Of a stretch of 64,000 bases of DNA, positions 8,356 through 18,379 are shown piece after piece. The stretch covers positions 30,825 through 94,824 of the forward strand of contig CAKOTZ010000007.1 in assembly GCA_934120395.1 (NCBI GenBank). The letters are read 5' to 3'. This stretch comes from an uncultured Clostridia bacterium. Lineage in GTDB: Bacteria > Bacillota > Clostridia > TANB77 > CAG-508. Positions within the stretch are counted from its first letter, which is position 1; each line of letters begins with the position of its first letter. A program made the translations under genes and the position numbers. Below the pieces are notes generated by a model. That model saw nothing but the letters and a program-made list of their open reading frames with translations, did not search any database and was not told where the DNA came from.

Positions 8356-9018
8356 ATGGGACAAAAAATGCATCCACATGGATTAAGAGTTGGTATAATC
8401 AAAGATTGGGATTCAAAATGGTATGCAGATTCTAAACATTTTAGTGAATATCTAATTGAAGATTATAAAATTCGTGAATTGCTTAAGAAGAAATTATTTG
8501 CTAGTGGTATTTCAAAAATTGAAATAGAAAGAACAGCAAAATTTGTAAAAGTTAATGTTTACACAGCAAAACCTGGATTAGTAATAGGAAAGGGTGGAAA
8601 CTTAGCTGAAAGTTTAAAACAAGAATTACAAAAAATGATTAATAAAGATGTTAACTTAAACATCGTAGAAGTTAAAAACGTTGATTTAGACGCTCAATTA
8701 GTTGCTGAAAACATTGCAGCACAACTTGAGAAGAGAATATCTTTCAGAAGAGCTATGAAACAATGTATGCAAAAAACAATGAGAGCAGGAGCTCTAGGAA
8801 TAAAAACAGCTGTATCTGGTAGACTAGGTGGAGCTGATATGGCTAGAACAGAATTTTATAAAGAAGGCACTATTCCATTACAAACATTGAGAGCAGATAT
8901 TGATTATGGATTTGCTGAAGCCGATACAACCTATGGTAAAATAGGTGTTAAAGTTTGGATATATAAAGGAGAAATTCTTGGAACTAAAAAAGTTGCACAG
9001 AAGGGAGGAGAAGCATAA
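8356..9018 (+). CDS. rpsC: 30S ribosomal protein S3
   Basis: S3 is at the mRNA entry channel. The 220 residues begin [20 protein letters not shown] and include the KH domain ([10 protein letters not shown]) and the C-terminal domain with [18 protein letters not shown]. The stop overlaps the rplP start by one base, giving translational coupling. AAAAAGGAGGAAC precedes the ATG. Confidence 0.98.
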   Translation: MGQKMHPHGLRVGIIKDWDSKWYADSKHFSEYLIEDYKIRELLKKKLFASGISKIEIERTAKFVKVNVYTAKPGLVIGKGGNLAESLKQELQKMINKDVNLNIVEVKNVDLDAQLVAENIAAQLEKRISFRRAMKQCMQKTMRAGALGIKTAVSGRLGGADMARTEFYKEGTIPLQTLRADIDYGFAEADTTYGKIGVKVWIYKGEILGTKKVAQKGGEA

Positions 9019-9461
9019 TGCCAATAATGCCAAAAAGAAGTAAATATAGAAAAATGCAAAAAGGTAGAAATAGAGGAAGAGCATTAAGAGGTAATGTTGT
9101 TTCTGATGGAGAATTCGGTTTACAAGCATTAGAGGCAGGATTTATTACTTCTAATCAAATCGAAGCAGCCCGTGTTGCAATGACACGTTTTATAAAAAGA
9201 GGTGGTAAAGTTTGGATTAAGATTTTTCCAGACAAACCAATTACAAAGAAACCAGCAGAAACTCGTATGGGTAAAGGTAAAGGTGCTCCAGAATATTGGG
9301 TAGCCGTTGTAAAGCCAGGAAGAGTAATGTTCGAAATCGCTGGAGTACCAGAAGAAACAGCGAGAGAGGCTTTAAGGTTAGCTATGCACAAACTACCTGT
9401 AAAATGCAAATTTGTTAGCAAAGAAATTGAAATAGGTGGTGATAATGATGAAGATAAATAA
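9018..9461 (+). CDS. rplP: 50S ribosomal protein L16
   Basis: L16 organises the tRNA-binding region of the 50[36 protein letters not shown] and [20 protein letters not shown] are diagnostic. Its ATG overlaps the rpsC stop; a second in-frame ATG at 9027 is the position of the usual family start. The 3' end overlaps rpmC by about 15 bp. Confidence 0.98.
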   Translation: MPIMPKRSKYRKMQKGRNRGRALRGNVVSDGEFGLQALEAGFITSNQIEAARVAMTRFIKRGGKVWIKIFPDKPITKKPAETRMGKGKGAPEYWVAVVKPGRVMFEIAGVPEETAREALRLAMHKLPVKCKFVSKEIEIGGDNDEDK

Positions 9462-9663
9462 GATTAGAGAAATGTCTTCACCAGAGCTAGAAAAAGAGCT
9501 ATCAGAATTAAAAACTGAATTATTTAAATTAAGATTTAGTCTAGCAACAAGTGGACTTGACAATCCAATGAGAATAAGAGAAGTTAGAAAAGATATTGCT
9601 AAAGTGAAAACAATATTAAAAGAAAGAGAAATTGAAGAAACAAAACAAGAAAAGAATGCTTAA
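9445..9663 (+). CDS. rpmC: 50S ribosomal protein L29
   Basis: L29 is a small helical-hairpin protein beside the tunnel exit. [29 protein letters not shown] and the [20 protein letters not shown] helix are typical. Candidate starts are GTG 9436 and ATG 9445 or 9448; the ATGs fit the family N-terminus. The gene overlaps the end of rplP, so translation is probably coupled. Confidence 0.95.
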   Translation: MMKINKIREMSSPELEKELSELKTELFKLRFSLATSGLDNPMRIREVRKDIAKVKTILKEREIEETKQEKNA

Positions 9664-9689
9664 ATATTAATTGAAAGGAGAGCGTACAG

Positions 9690-9953
9690 ATGGCAGAAAG
9701 AAATCTTCGCAAGGTTATGATTGGTACTGTTGTTTCAGACAAAATGGATAAGACAGTTGTAGTAGCAGTAAAAACAAACGTAAAACATAAGATATATGGT
9801 AAAATTGTAAAAAGAACATATAAATTAAAAGCTCATGATGAAGAAAATGCTTGCAAAGTAGGAGATACAGTAAAGGTAATGGAAACTAGACCACTTTCAA
9901 AAGATAAAAGATGGAGAGTAGTTGAAATTATGGAAAAGGCTGAAATTAAATAA
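9690..9953 (+). CDS. rpsQ: 30S ribosomal protein S17
   Basis: S17 is a primary 16S rRNA-binding OB-fold protein. The 87 residues include [20 protein letters not shown], the [20 protein letters not shown] block and the [16 protein letters not shown] end. Standard position between rpmC and rplN, with a GAAAGGAGAG ribosome site. Confidence 0.98.
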   Translation: MAERNLRKVMIGTVVSDKMDKTVVVAVKTNVKHKIYGKIVKRTYKLKAHDEENACKVGDTVKVMETRPLSKDKRWRVVEIMEKAEIK

Positions 9954-9982
9954 TTAAAATTAAAGAAGGAGGCATAAACAAA

Positions 9983-10351
9983 ATGGTACAACAACAATCA
10001 AGATTGAAAGTAGCAGATAATACAGGTGCAAAAGAAATTATGTGTATTAGATGTTTAGGCGGTTCACATAGAAAATATGCAGAAATAGGTGACCTTATAA
10101 TTGCTTCTGTCAAAGATGCGACACCAGGAGGCGTTGTTAAAAAGGGAGAAGTTGTTAAGGCAGTTGTTGTAAGAACTAAAAAAGGTGCTAGAAGAGCAGA
10201 TGGTTCTTATGTAAAATTTGACGAAAATGCAGCTGTTATCATTCGTGATGATGGAAATCCAAAAGGAACACGTATTTTTGGACCGGTTGCAAGAGAATTA
10301 AGAGAAAAGAATTATATGAAGATTCTTTCACTTGCTCCAGAGGTATTATAA
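9983..10351 (+). CDS. rplN: 50S ribosomal protein L14
   Basis: L14 contributes to intersubunit bridges. The 122-residue sequence has [40 protein letters not shown] and [14 protein letters not shown], all diagnostic. A GAAGGAGG site precedes the ATG. Confidence 0.98.
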   Translation: MVQQQSRLKVADNTGAKEIMCIRCLGGSHRKYAEIGDLIIASVKDATPGGVVKKGEVVKAVVVRTKKGARRADGSYVKFDENAAVIIRDDGNPKGTRIFGPVARELREKNYMKILSLAPEVL

Positions 10352-10391
10352 TAAATAGAAGTAGTAATTAAAGAAGGAGGAGAATCCTAAC

Positions 10392-10700
10392 ATGAACATA
10401 AAAAAGGGAGATACTGTACAAGTTTTATCAGGAAATGATAAGGGAAAAACAGGAGAAGTTTTACAAGTAATTCCTAAGACAGAAAAAATTATTGTTAAAG
10501 GTGTTAATATTAGAAAAAAACACGTTAAGCCAAGAAAAAAAGGTGAAGAAGGCGGAATTATTAGTGTAGAATGTGCTATTCATAGTAGCAAAGTAAATGT
10601 TGTATGCCCTAAATGCAATAAAGCAACAAGAATTGGACACACAATAGAAAAAGACGAAAAAATTCGTGTATGTAAAAAATGTGGTGCGAAAATAAAATAG
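10392..10700 (+). CDS. rplX: 50S ribosomal protein L24, zinc-ribbon-tailed form
   Basis: L24 initiates 50S assembly through its KOW domain ([19 protein letters not shown]). The C-terminal part contains two CxxC pairs (CPKCNK and CKKCGAK), a zinc-ribbon-like tail that bacilli such as B. subtilis lack. The length of 102 residues is normal. It follows rplN after 40 bp. Confidence 0.97.
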   Translation: MNIKKGDTVQVLSGNDKGKTGEVLQVIPKTEKIIVKGVNIRKKHVKPRKKGEEGGIISVECAIHSSKVNVVCPKCNKATRIGHTIEKDEKIRVCKKCGAKIK

Positions 10701-10722
10701 GAAAGGAGGTTTTTTAAAAACT

Positions 10723-11262
10723 ATGGAAATATTAAGAGAACAATATGAAAAAGAAGTAATACCAGCATTAATGAAAAAATTTAATTATAAATCTGTAATG
10801 CAGGTTCCAAAATTAGAAAAAATAGTTATAAATATAGGATTAGGAGATGTTAAGGATAATCCTAAATCTTTAGAAAATGCAATTATAGACGTAAGCACAA
10901 TAACTGGTCAAAAGCCAATTGTTACTAGAGCTAAAAAGTCAATTGCGGCATTCAAATTAAGAGAAGGTGCAAGTGTTGGATGTAAAGTTACATTAAGAAA
11001 AGGTAAAATGTATGATTTTGCATACAAATTGTTCAATGTAGCACTTCCAAGAGTAAGAGATTTCAGAGGAGTTTCAGTAAATTCATTTGATGGTAGAGGA
11101 AATTATTCAATGGGAATAAAAGAGCAATTAATCTTCCCAGAAATTGAATATGATAAAATCGATAAAATTAGAGGTATGGACATTATATTTGTTACTACAG
11201 CTAAAACAGATGAAGAAGCGAAAGAATTACTTACTCTTTTAGGCATGCCATTCAAAAAATAA
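10723..11262 (+). CDS. rplE: 50S ribosomal protein L5
   Basis: L5 binds 5S rRNA. The 179 residues contain [35 protein letters not shown] and [20 protein letters not shown]. The start follows AAAGGAGGTTTTTT. Length and order are standard. Confidence 0.98.
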   Translation: MEILREQYEKEVIPALMKKFNYKSVMQVPKLEKIVINIGLGDVKDNPKSLENAIIDVSTITGQKPIVTRAKKSIAAFKLREGASVGCKVTLRKGKMYDFAYKLFNVALPRVRDFRGVSVNSFDGRGNYSMGIKEQLIFPEIEYDKIDKIRGMDIIFVTTAKTDEEAKELLTLLGMPFKK

Positions 11263-11329
11263 GAGAATAATTGAGAAATATAAAGATATGTGAATATCTA
11301 ACCTTGAAAAAAAGGAGGAATAAAAACAG

Positions 11330-11515
11330 ATGGCTAAAAAATCAATGAAAATAAAACAACAAAGGGAACCAAAATTTAAAACGAGATATTATAATCGTTG
11401 CAAAATATGCGGAAGACCACATGCTTATATTAGAAAATATGGAATTTGCCGTATATGCTTTAGAGAATTAGCACACAAGGGAGAAATTCCTGGTGTTAAA
11501 AAAGCAAGTTGGTAA
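11330..11515 (+). CDS. rpsN: 30S ribosomal protein S14, zinc-binding type
   Basis: This 61-residue S14 is the short type with an intact zinc site: C24-x2-C27 and C40-x2-C43 (RCKICGRP and GICRICFRE). No zinc-free paralog is seen in the window. AAAAAGGAGGAAT precedes ATG. It lies between rplE and rpsH as usual. Confidence 0.98.
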   Translation: MAKKSMKIKQQREPKFKTRYYNRCKICGRPHAYIRKYGICRICFRELAHKGEIPGVKKASW

Positions 11516-11571
11516 TTTTAGCTGAAGCTTAAGTTAATAGAGAGAAAACAATAAAAAAGGAGGTCAAAAGA

Positions 11572-11970
11572 GTGAACATAACAGATCCAATTGCAGATAT
11601 GCTAACAAGAATTAGAAATGCAAATAGCTCTAAATTTAAAACAGTTGATGTCCCAGCATCTAATATGAAAAGAGCTATAGCTGATATATTATATAAAGAA
11701 GGATATATAAAATCTTTTGAAGAAATTAAAGACGATACACAAGGAATCATAAGAATTACATTGAAGTATGATGAAAAAGGTGCAAGAGTTATTGCTGGAT
11801 TAAAAAGAATTAGTAAGCCAGGATTAAGAATTTACGCATCAAAAGATGAATTACCAAAAGTATTAAATGGATTAGGAATTGCTATTATTTCTACTTCAAA
11901 AGGTATAATGACAGACCGCGAAGCAAGAAAAGAAGGCATTGGCGGAGAAGTTTTAGCATACGTATGGTAA
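11572..11970 (+). CDS. rpsH: 30S ribosomal protein S8
   Basis: S8 is a primary 16S binder and, in E. coli, the spc-operon translational repressor. [16 protein letters not shown] at the start and [22 protein letters not shown] at the end are diagnostic; length is 132 residues. The start is GTG behind AAAAAGGAGGTCAA. Confidence 0.98.
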   Translation: MNITDPIADMLTRIRNANSSKFKTVDVPASNMKRAIADILYKEGYIKSFEEIKDDTQGIIRITLKYDEKGARVIAGLKRISKPGLRIYASKDELPKVLNGLGIAIISTSKGIMTDREARKEGIGGEVLAYVW

Positions 11971-11999
11971 AATAAAATAGAAAGGAAGGAAATTGTAAT

Positions 12000-12539
12000 A
12001 TGTCAAGAATAGGGAATAAACCAATAGTAGTTCCAGATGGCGTAGAAGTAAAAATTGATGGTCATAACATTACAGTTAAAGGACCTAAAGGTACTTTAAC
12101 AAGAGAATTACATAAAAATATTGATGCAAAATTAGAAAATAATGTTATTACAGTAACAAGAATTAATGATGAACCAGAAAATAGAAGTTTACATGGTTTA
12201 ACAAGAACATTAATTAATAACATGATTCAAGGTACTACACACGAGTATACAAGAGAACTACAAATAAACGGAGTTGGTTACAGAGCTCAAAAAAGTGGAA
12301 ATAAATTAGTTCTTAATTTAGGTTATTCACACCCAGTAGAAATGGTAGAGCCAGAAGGTATTACTTTTGAAGTACCAAATCCAAATCAAATCATTGTAAG
12401 AGGAATTGATAAGGAATTAGTTGGTCAAACAGCTGCTGTAATTAGAACAAAGAGACCACCTGAAGTATATAGAGGTAAGGGTATTAAATACGCTGAAGAA
12501 GTTATTCGTAGAAAAGAAGGTAAAGCTGGTAAGAAATAG
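12000..12539 (+). CDS. rplF: 50S ribosomal protein L6
   Basis: L6 lies near the sarcin-ricin loop. [20 protein letters not shown] and [20 protein letters not shown] identify it; 179 residues is the family norm. GGAAGGAAA precedes ATG. Confidence 0.98.
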   Translation: MSRIGNKPIVVPDGVEVKIDGHNITVKGPKGTLTRELHKNIDAKLENNVITVTRINDEPENRSLHGLTRTLINNMIQGTTHEYTRELQINGVGYRAQKSGNKLVLNLGYSHPVEMVEPEGITFEVPNPNQIIVRGIDKELVGQTAAVIRTKRPPEVYRGKGIKYAEEVIRRKEGKAGKK

Positions 12540-12575
12540 ACCATTGCAAATAATTAGGAAAATGGGGTGAAATAG

Positions 12576-12935
12576 ATGATAAGCAAAACAGATAGAAAAG
12601 CTGAAAGAATTAGAAGACATAAAAGAGTACGTAATAAAATCTCTGGAACTGCTGAATGTCCAAGATTATGCGTATATAGAAGCAACAATAATTTATATGT
12701 ACAAATTATAGATGATGTTAAAGCAAATACTTTAGTTAGTGCATCTACATTAGATAAGGAAATAAAAACTAAGCACAGTAATAAAGAAGCTGCTAAAGAA
12801 TTAGGAACACTTATCGCTAAAAGAGCAACAGAAAAGAAAATAACAAATGTTGTATTTGATAGAGGCGGATACATTTATCATGGTGTTGTAAAAGAATTAG
12901 CTGAAGCTGCAAGAGAAGGCGGATTGAAATTTTAG
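12576..12935 (+). CDS. rplR: 50S ribosomal protein L18
   Basis: L18 binds 5S rRNA with L5. The 119 residues contain the basic [19 protein letters not shown] start, [18 protein letters not shown] and the [20 protein letters not shown] end. The ribosome site (ATGGGGTGA) is weaker than its neighbours. Confidence 0.97.
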   Translation: MISKTDRKAERIRRHKRVRNKISGTAECPRLCVYRSNNNLYVQIIDDVKANTLVSASTLDKEIKTKHSNKEAAKELGTLIAKRATEKKITNVVFDRGGYIYHGVVKELAEAAREGGLKF

Positions 12936-12961
12936 AAAAAAGGAGGGAAAACAAAAATAGT

Positions 12962-13450
12962 ATGGAAGAGAATACAGTAGAATTAAAAGAGAAAGTAGTT
13001 GCAATCAATAGAGTAGCTAAAGTTGTTAAAGGTGGTAGAACTTTTAGATTTAGTGCTTTGGTTGTTGTTGGAGATGAAAACGGACACATTGGTGTTGGAA
13101 ACGGTAAAGCTTCAGAAGTACCAGATGCTATAAAAAAAGCTATTGAAGAAGCTAAGAAAAACTTAATAGCAGTTCCTATTGTTGGAAGCACTATACCACA
13201 CGAATATGTTGGAAAATTTGGAAGTGCAAGTGTACTTTTAAAACCAGCTGAAAAAGGTAGTGGACTTATTGCTGGTGGTAGCGTAAGACCTGTTTTGGAA
13301 CTTGCTGGATACAGAGATATCAAAACAAAAGTAATTGGAACAAATAATCCAAGAAACGTTGTATATGCTACTATTAATGCTCTTGAAAATATGAGAACAA
13401 TTGAAGAAATTGCTAAAAAAAGAGGAAAGAAAGTAGAAGAAATTATATAA
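12962..13450 (+). CDS. rpsE: 30S ribosomal protein S5
   Basis: S5 acts in decoding fidelity with S4. [40 protein letters not shown] and the [11 protein letters not shown] block are typical; 162 residues. The next gene is rplO only 29 bp on, so rpmD (L30), which normally stands here, is absent. Confidence 0.98.
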   Translation: MEENTVELKEKVVAINRVAKVVKGGRTFRFSALVVVGDENGHIGVGNGKASEVPDAIKKAIEEAKKNLIAVPIVGSTIPHEYVGKFGSASVLLKPAEKGSGLIAGGSVRPVLELAGYRDIKTKVIGTNNPRNVVYATINALENMRTIEEIAKKRGKKVEEII

Positions 13451-13479
13451 GCTATGATTAAGAATAGGAGGTGCAAAAA

Positions 13480-13914
13480 ATGAAATTAGGTGAATTAAAG
13501 CCAGCAGTAAAAAAAGAAACAAGAAGAAGAGTTGGACGTGGTACAGGTTCTGGCCTTGGAAAAACTTCTGGAAAAGGACATAAGGGTCAAAAAGCTAGAT
13601 CTGGAGGCGGTGTAAGACGTGGATTTGAAGGAGGTCAAACACCTTTATATAGAAGATTACCAAAAAGAGGATTTACTAATATTCATGCTAAAGAATATAC
13701 AGAAGTAACTTTAACTATGTTAAATAAGTCTGAAGCTACTGATGTTAATGCTGAAACATTATTAAAGGAAGGTATTATTTCTAAGGTAAATGATGGAATC
13801 GTTATTTTAGGAACAGGTAGTCTAGAAAAGAAATTAAATGTAAAAGCAACTAGATTTACTAAATCTGCTAAAGAGAAAATAGAAGCTCTTGGTGGAAAGA
13901 CTGAGGTGGTTTAA
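13480..13914 (+). CDS. rplO: 50S ribosomal protein L15
   Basis: L15 is a late-assembly 50S protein. The N-terminus is [20 protein letters not shown] and the Gly-rich tail [20 protein letters not shown] is diagnostic. ATG 13480 is preferred over the in-frame GTG 13471, which lies within the AGGAGGTG ribosome site. The stop overlaps the secY ATG by one base. Confidence 0.97.
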   Translation: MKLGELKPAVKKETRRRVGRGTGSGLGKTSGKGHKGQKARSGGGVRRGFEGGQTPLYRRLPKRGFTNIHAKEYTEVTLTMLNKSEATDVNAETLLKEGIISKVNDGIVILGTGSLEKKLNVKATRFTKSAKEKIEALGGKTEVV

Positions 13915-15239
13915 TGTTAAAAACAATAACAAACGCCTTTAAAACAAAGGAGGTAAGAAAAAAACTTTTATATGTTTTACTTCTTATTGTTGTTTTTAGA
14001 TTAGGATGTTTTATAACAGTACCAGGCGTAGATACTATTGCTTTAAATGACCAAATGCAATCTTCTGCAAATGGACTTACTGGATTAATAGACATTATAT
14101 CTGGTGGAGCATTTTCAAGATTTTCTATCTTTGCAATGTCTATTAGCCCATATATTACAGCATCAATTGTTATTCAATTGTTAGGAATGATAATTCCTTC
14201 ATTAGAAAAATTAATGAAGGAAGGTGGAGAAGATGGTAAGGCTAAAGTTAATAGATATACAAAAATACTTACTATTATTTTAGCTACAGTTGAAGCTCTT
14301 GGAATTTATATTGCATATAAAGGAACAGGAATTTTCATAGACGCAGGATTCTTTACAGGAGCTTTAATTGTATTATCATTAGTGGCTGGAACGGCATTGT
14401 TAATGTGGTTAGGAGAACAAATCACAAGTAAAGGTGTTGGAAATGGTATTTCAATGTTAATTTTCGTTGGTATCATTGCTGGTTTACCAGGATTTGCAGT
14501 TACACTTTATCAATTAGTATTTACTGCCGCTGGATTTAGTACAACGGGATTAATTACGGCACTGGGATTAATTATAGGAGCTATTTTATTAATAGCAGGT
14601 GTTGTATTTGTACAACAATCTGAAAGAAGAGTTCCTGTACAATATGCAAAAAAAGTTGTTGGAAGAAAAATGTATGGTGGACAAAGTACGCATATTCCAT
14701 TAAAACTTGCTATGGCAGGTGTTATGCCAATTATCTTTGCTTCAGCATTTATGACTTTCCCAGCAATGATTTTACAAATTTTTGTACCAGATATCGCAAC
14801 ACAAACAGGATTCTGGCATGGTGTATATCAATTCTCGTTGGCAACATCTACATCAACAGGAATACCAATGGGATATTCAGTTGCTAATGCAGTTGTATAC
14901 TTACTATTAATTGTTGGATTTACATTTTTCTATACTTTTGCTACATTTAATCCAGCAGAAGTATCAAGTAATATTAAGAAAAATGGTGGATTTATACCAG
15001 GAATTAGAGCAGGAAAACCAACAACAGAATATTTGTCATCTATCATGACAAAATTAACATGGTTTGGTTCAGTGTTCCTAGCTTTAATTGCAGTATTGCC
15101 AATGCTTGTTAGATTTACAAATCTAAACATTGCTTTTGGTGGAACGACAATATTAATTGTTGTTGGTGTAGCTTTGGAAGTTGTACAACAATTAGAATCA
15201 CAATTAGTAATGAGACATTACAAAGGATTTCTAGATTAA
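13914..15239 (+). CDS. secY: Preprotein translocase channel subunit SecY
   Basis: SecY forms the membrane channel for Sec-dependent secretion and insertion. The 441-residue protein has ten predicted membrane helices, the FRLGCFITVPGVD helix-1 region, the GGAFSRFSIFAMSISPYITA plug and helix-2 region, and the cytoplasmic loop QQSERRVPVQYAKK. Near the end are PAEVSSNIKKNGGFIPGIR and the VVQQLESQL segment. It overlaps rplO by one base and is followed by a hairpin before adk. Confidence 0.98.
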   Translation: MLKTITNAFKTKEVRKKLLYVLLLIVVFRLGCFITVPGVDTIALNDQMQSSANGLTGLIDIISGGAFSRFSIFAMSISPYITASIVIQLLGMIIPSLEKLMKEGGEDGKAKVNRYTKILTIILATVEALGIYIAYKGTGIFIDAGFFTGALIVLSLVAGTALLMWLGEQITSKGVGNGISMLIFVGIIAGLPGFAVTLYQLVFTAAGFSTTGLITALGLIIGAILLIAGVVFVQQSERRVPVQYAKKVVGRKMYGGQSTHIPLKLAMAGVMPIIFASAFMTFPAMILQIFVPDIATQTGFWHGVYQFSLATSTSTGIPMGYSVANAVVYLLLIVGFTFFYTFATFNPAEVSSNIKKNGGFIPGIRAGKPTTEYLSSIMTKLTWFGSVFLALIAVLPMLVRFTNLNIAFGGTTILIVVGVALEVVQQLESQLVMRHYKGFLD

Positions 15240-15255
15240 TAAATAAATTAATAAT

Positions 15256-15290
15256 AGGGCAAACAAGTATGTTTGCCCTAGCTAATTTTT
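15256..15290 (+). terminator. Hairpin between secY and adk, possible partial terminator
   Basis: AGGGCAAAC pairs perfectly with GTTTGCCCT (15256-15279). The thymine tract follows only after AGCTAA, so termination is probably incomplete, allowing transcription into adk. Confidence 0.5.
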
Positions 15291-15365
15291 CTATTTGTAA
15301 CTTTCATTAAAAGTGATAAATAGAAGAATTAGAAAATATCAAATGAAAAAAGGAGTGTATGTTAG

Positions 15366-16025
15366 GTGATTATCGTAATGTTAGGTGCACCAGGAGCTGG
15401 TAAGGGAACTATAGGAAAAAGATTATCAAATGAGTTAGGGATAAAGCATTTATCAAGTGGTGATATTTTTAGAAAATTGATAGAAGGTAATACAAAAATT
15501 GGAAAAGAAATAGAAGAGTGTATAAATAATGGAAAATTAATACCTGATGAGTTAGCCATGAAAATCTTTGAAGAGAAGCTAGTGGAATATAACTTAAAAA
15601 ATGGAATTATCTTAGATGGTTATCCAAGAACTGAGAAACAGGCTAGTCATCTAGATCAAATGCTTAATAAAATAAAGCTAAAGATTGATGTTGTTGTAAA
15701 TATAGATGTTTCAGAGCAATTGATAATAGATCGAATTATAAATAGAAGAATATGCTCTGCTTGTGGTGAAATTTACAATTTAAAATATGGAAAAAGACCA
15801 CAAAACTATGAAGTGTGCGATAAATGTGGTTCTAAACTAATCCAAAGAAGTGATGATAATGAAAAAACTGTTAGGGGTAGATTAGAAACATATAATAATA
15901 CAACTAAAGATTTATTAAAATACTACGAACAAAAGGGAGTTTTATTTAATTTACATTCTGACCAGAATACAACAGTTGATGAAGCAGTTGAACATGCAAT
16001 GACATATATTTCAGATATAAATTAA
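15366..16025 (+). CDS. adk: Adenylate kinase, zinc-LID type
   Basis: Adk interconverts ATP + AMP and 2 ADP. The P-loop GAPGAGKGT is at residues 8-15 and GYPRTEKQ carries the AMP-site Arg. The LID holds a four-cysteine zinc site (C130, C133, C151, C154), the Gram-positive form. The start is GTG 15366, which gives MIIVMLGAPG as expected. Length is 219 residues. It lies in the usual secY-adk-map arrangement. Confidence 0.97.
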   Translation: MIIVMLGAPGAGKGTIGKRLSNELGIKHLSSGDIFRKLIEGNTKIGKEIEECINNGKLIPDELAMKIFEEKLVEYNLKNGIILDGYPRTEKQASHLDQMLNKIKLKIDVVVNIDVSEQLIIDRIINRRICSACGEIYNLKYGKRPQNYEVCDKCGSKLIQRSDDNEKTVRGRLETYNNTTKDLLKYYEQKGVLFNLHSDQNTTVDEAVEHAMTYISDIN

Positions 16026-16039
16026 GAAAGGAGAGAAAA

Positions 16040-16807
16040 ATGGTAGATATAAAATCATCAAAAGAAATTGAACAAATGAAGATTGCTTGCAAATTAGCAT
16101 ATCAAACGCATGAAGAATTAAGAAAGGCAATAAAGCCAGGAATTAGTACTATGCAATTAGACAGAATAGCAGAAAATTTTATAAGAGCAAATGGTGGGAT
16201 TCCAGCGCAAAAAAATTATCCTAGTGGAATGAGGGGTGTGCCTAATTTCCCAGCAACTTTGTGTATATCTGTTAATGATGAGGTAATACATGGTATTCCA
16301 TCTGAAAAAGTAATATTAAAAGAAGGAGATGTTGTTAGCATCGATTTAGTTGTTTTAAAGGATGGATTTCACGGAGATGCAGCAAGAACACATATTGTAG
16401 GAAAAGGTTCAAAGGAAGCATATAGTTTAGTTGACGTAACTGAGCAAGCTTTTTATGAGGGAATAAAATATGCTGTAAAAGGAAATAGAATTGGTGATGT
16501 ATGTCATGCAATAGGTGAATTTGTACATAAAAATGGATATTCTGTAGTAAGAGAATTTCAAGGACACGGTATAGGACGTCAAATGCATGAGGATCCGGGA
16601 ATTCCTAATTATGGCAAAGCAGGCCGTGGGATAAGATTAGAACCTGGAATGACATTGGCAATAGAACCAATGGTAATTGCAGGAAAACCTAATATTTTGG
16701 AGCTTGAAGATGGATGGACAATAGTTACAGAGGATGGTTCTTTATCAGCTCATTATGAAAATACAATTTTAATTACAGAAAAAGAGCCAGAAATATTGAC
16801 AATGTAG
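16040..16807 (+). CDS. map: Methionine aminopeptidase, type I
   Basis: Map removes the initiator Met from nascent proteins. The pita-bread fold ligands are visible: His in DEVIHGIPSE, the two Asp in VSIDLVVLKDGFHGDAARTH, His in EFQGHGIGRQMHEDP, Glu in LAIEPMV and the last Glu in HYENTILITEK. At 255 residues it has no zinc-finger extension. A GAAAGGAGAG site precedes ATG, 14 bp after adk. Confidence 0.97.
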   Translation: MVDIKSSKEIEQMKIACKLAYQTHEELRKAIKPGISTMQLDRIAENFIRANGGIPAQKNYPSGMRGVPNFPATLCISVNDEVIHGIPSEKVILKEGDVVSIDLVVLKDGFHGDAARTHIVGKGSKEAYSLVDVTEQAFYEGIKYAVKGNRIGDVCHAIGEFVHKNGYSVVREFQGHGIGRQMHEDPGIPNYGKAGRGIRLEPGMTLAIEPMVIAGKPNILELEDGWTIVTEDGSLSAHYENTILITEKEPEILTM

Positions 16808-16912
16808 GAAAAATATTATATACTATATGAGCTATATGTAAAATTGGGCAAAGAAAATATGTCTTTATACCCAGTGATATAGAAAATCTCTTTATTGGGG
16901 GAGGGGAAAATT

Positions 16913-17131
16913 TTGGCAAAAGAGGATGTTATAGAAATCGAAGGTACTGTTGTAGAAGCATTACCAAATACAAATTTCAAAGTTGAATTAGAAAATGGAC
17001 ATCAAGTATTAGCTCATATTTCAGGAAAATTAAGAATGAATTATATTAAAATTCTTCCTGGAGACAAAGTAAAATTAGAACTTTCGCCGTATGACCTATC
17101 TAGAGGCCGTATTGTATGGAGAGATAAATAG
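16913..17131 (+). CDS. infA: Translation initiation factor IF-1
   Basis: IF-1 is an S1/OB-fold factor that blocks the A site during initiation. I place the start at TTG 16913, behind GGGGGAGGGG, because it yields [20 protein letters not shown], the canonical N-terminus, and 72 residues, the normal length; an upstream in-frame start would add six residues. GRIVWRDK is the usual C-terminus. The use of TTG may keep expression low. Confidence 0.95.
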   Translation: MAKEDVIEIEGTVVEALPNTNFKVELENGHQVLAHISGKLRMNYIKILPGDKVKLELSPYDLSRGRIVWRDK

Positions 17132-17171
17132 TATGAAAGTTAGAAAAAATTCTAATTTGGAGGTGTAAAGA

Positions 17172-17285
17172 ATGAAAGTAAGACCATCAGTAAAGAAAAT
17201 TTGCGAAAAATGTAAAGTAATCAAAAGAAAAGGTGTTATTAGGGTTATTTGCGAAAATCCAAAACACAAACAAAGACAAGGTTAG
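17172..17285 (+). CDS. rpmJ: 50S ribosomal protein L36, zinc form
   Basis: This 37-residue protein ([15 protein letters not shown]..., ending KHKQRQG) has the intact zinc ligands C11, C14, C27 and H32. ATG follows TTGGAGGTG. It is the last gene before a 184-bp structured gap and rpsM. Confidence 0.96.
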   Translation: MKVRPSVKKICEKCKVIKRKGVIRVICENPKHKQRQG

Positions 17286-17469
17286 TTTTTTGATATTAAC
17301 ACAAATTGGTAGCGGCTGATAAACTTTTGAATTAAAGTTTACATATCTAATTTGTGTTTATATATACTATTTCGGCCTTTTTAAAATACTATTTTTGAAT
17401 AAAAAATACATTTCAATTTAAAAAGAAAGAATAAAATTAATAAAAATATTTTTGGAGGTGCTAACATAT
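17286..17469 (+). promoter_or_regulatory. Structured gap between rpmJ and rpsM
   Basis: AACACAAATT (17298-17307) pairs perfectly with AATTTGTGTT (17349-17358). Inside it AAACTTT (17321-17327) pairs with AAAGTTT (17334-17340). This nested two-stem element heads the rpsM-rpsK-rpsD-rpoA-rplQ segment. S4 represses its own synthesis in B. subtilis and the alpha operon in E. coli; a similar role here is inference. No coding sequence is seen. Confidence 0.45.
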
Positions 17470-17835
17470 ATGGCTCGTATAGCAGGAGTAGATTTACCTA
17501 GAGAAAAGAGAGTTGAAATAGGTCTTACCTATATTTATGGAATTGGCTTATCAAGTTCTCAAAAAATACTAGCAGAGGCTGGAGTGAATCCAGATACTAG
17601 AGTAAAAGACTTAACAGATGACCAAGTTAACAGCATTCGTAAGGCAATGGCTGACTATAAAGTTGAAGGTGACTTAAGAAGAGAAGTTGCATTAAACATC
17701 AAAAGACTTACAGAAATTGGATGCTACCGTGGATTAAGACATAGAAGAGGCTTACCAGTAAGAGGTCAAAGAACAAAAACAAATGCTAGAACTAGAAAAG
17801 GTCCTAGAAAATTAGTAAGCAAAAGTAAAAAATAG
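17470..17835 (+). CDS. rpsM: 30S ribosomal protein S13
   Basis: S13 contacts tRNA and the 50S head bridge. The start at ATG 17470 gives the canonical [21 protein letters not shown]-terminus and 121 residues; the ribosome site TTGGAGGTG is upstream. [20 protein letters not shown] closes the protein. Confidence 0.97.
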   Translation: MARIAGVDLPREKRVEIGLTYIYGIGLSSSQKILAEAGVNPDTRVKDLTDDQVNSIRKAMADYKVEGDLRREVALNIKRLTEIGCYRGLRHRRGLPVRGQRTKTNARTRKGPRKLVSKSKK

Positions 17836-17907
17836 AGAAAATAAATAGGTATTATTTAGTTTTCTATCAATACCAACTATTTTATATTAAGGAGGGAAAT
17901 AGAAATA

Positions 17908-18306
17908 ATGGCTATAAAGGGTGCAAAAAAAACAACTACTAGAAGAAGAGATAGAAAGAATATTGAAAAGGGTTCTGCTCATATTCATTCTAGTTTTAAC
18001 AATACAATTGTTACTATCGCAGATGTTCAAGGTAATGTAATATCATGGGCAAGTGCTGGTGGATTAGGATTTAAAGGTTCAAGAAAGAGTACACCATTTG
18101 CAGCAGGACAAGCGGCAGAAACAGCTGCTAAAGCTGCTATGGAACACGGCTTGAAAACAGTTGAGGTATACGTTAAAGGACCAGGTTCTGGACGTGAAGC
18201 TGCTATTCGTTCTTTACAAACAGCAGGATTAGAGATTAGCATGATTAAAGATGTTACTCCAATTCCTCATAACGGTTGTAGACCACCAAAAAGAAGAAGA
18301 GTATAG
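17908..18306 (+). CDS. rpsK: 30S ribosomal protein S11
   Basis: S11 lies on the 30S platform beside the E-site m[44 protein letters not shown] and the [13 protein letters not shown] end are diagnostic; 132 residues. TAAGGAGGGAAA precedes ATG. Confidence 0.98.
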   Translation: MAIKGAKKTTTRRRDRKNIEKGSAHIHSSFNNTIVTIADVQGNVISWASAGGLGFKGSRKSTPFAAGQAAETAAKAAMEHGLKTVEVYVKGPGSGREAAIRSLQTAGLEISMIKDVTPIPHNGCRPPKRRRV

Positions 18307-18379
18307 AATAAAAAGTAAAAAATGTAGAAGGAGAATATATAGGTTCTCAAATCTAATTTGAAAGAGGTGTAATTATTAC

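Noticed and set aside
12817..13476. Long minus-strand open frame across rpsE and rplR
   Set aside because: It is a shadow of well-conserved ribosomal genes, with no ribosome site or homology.
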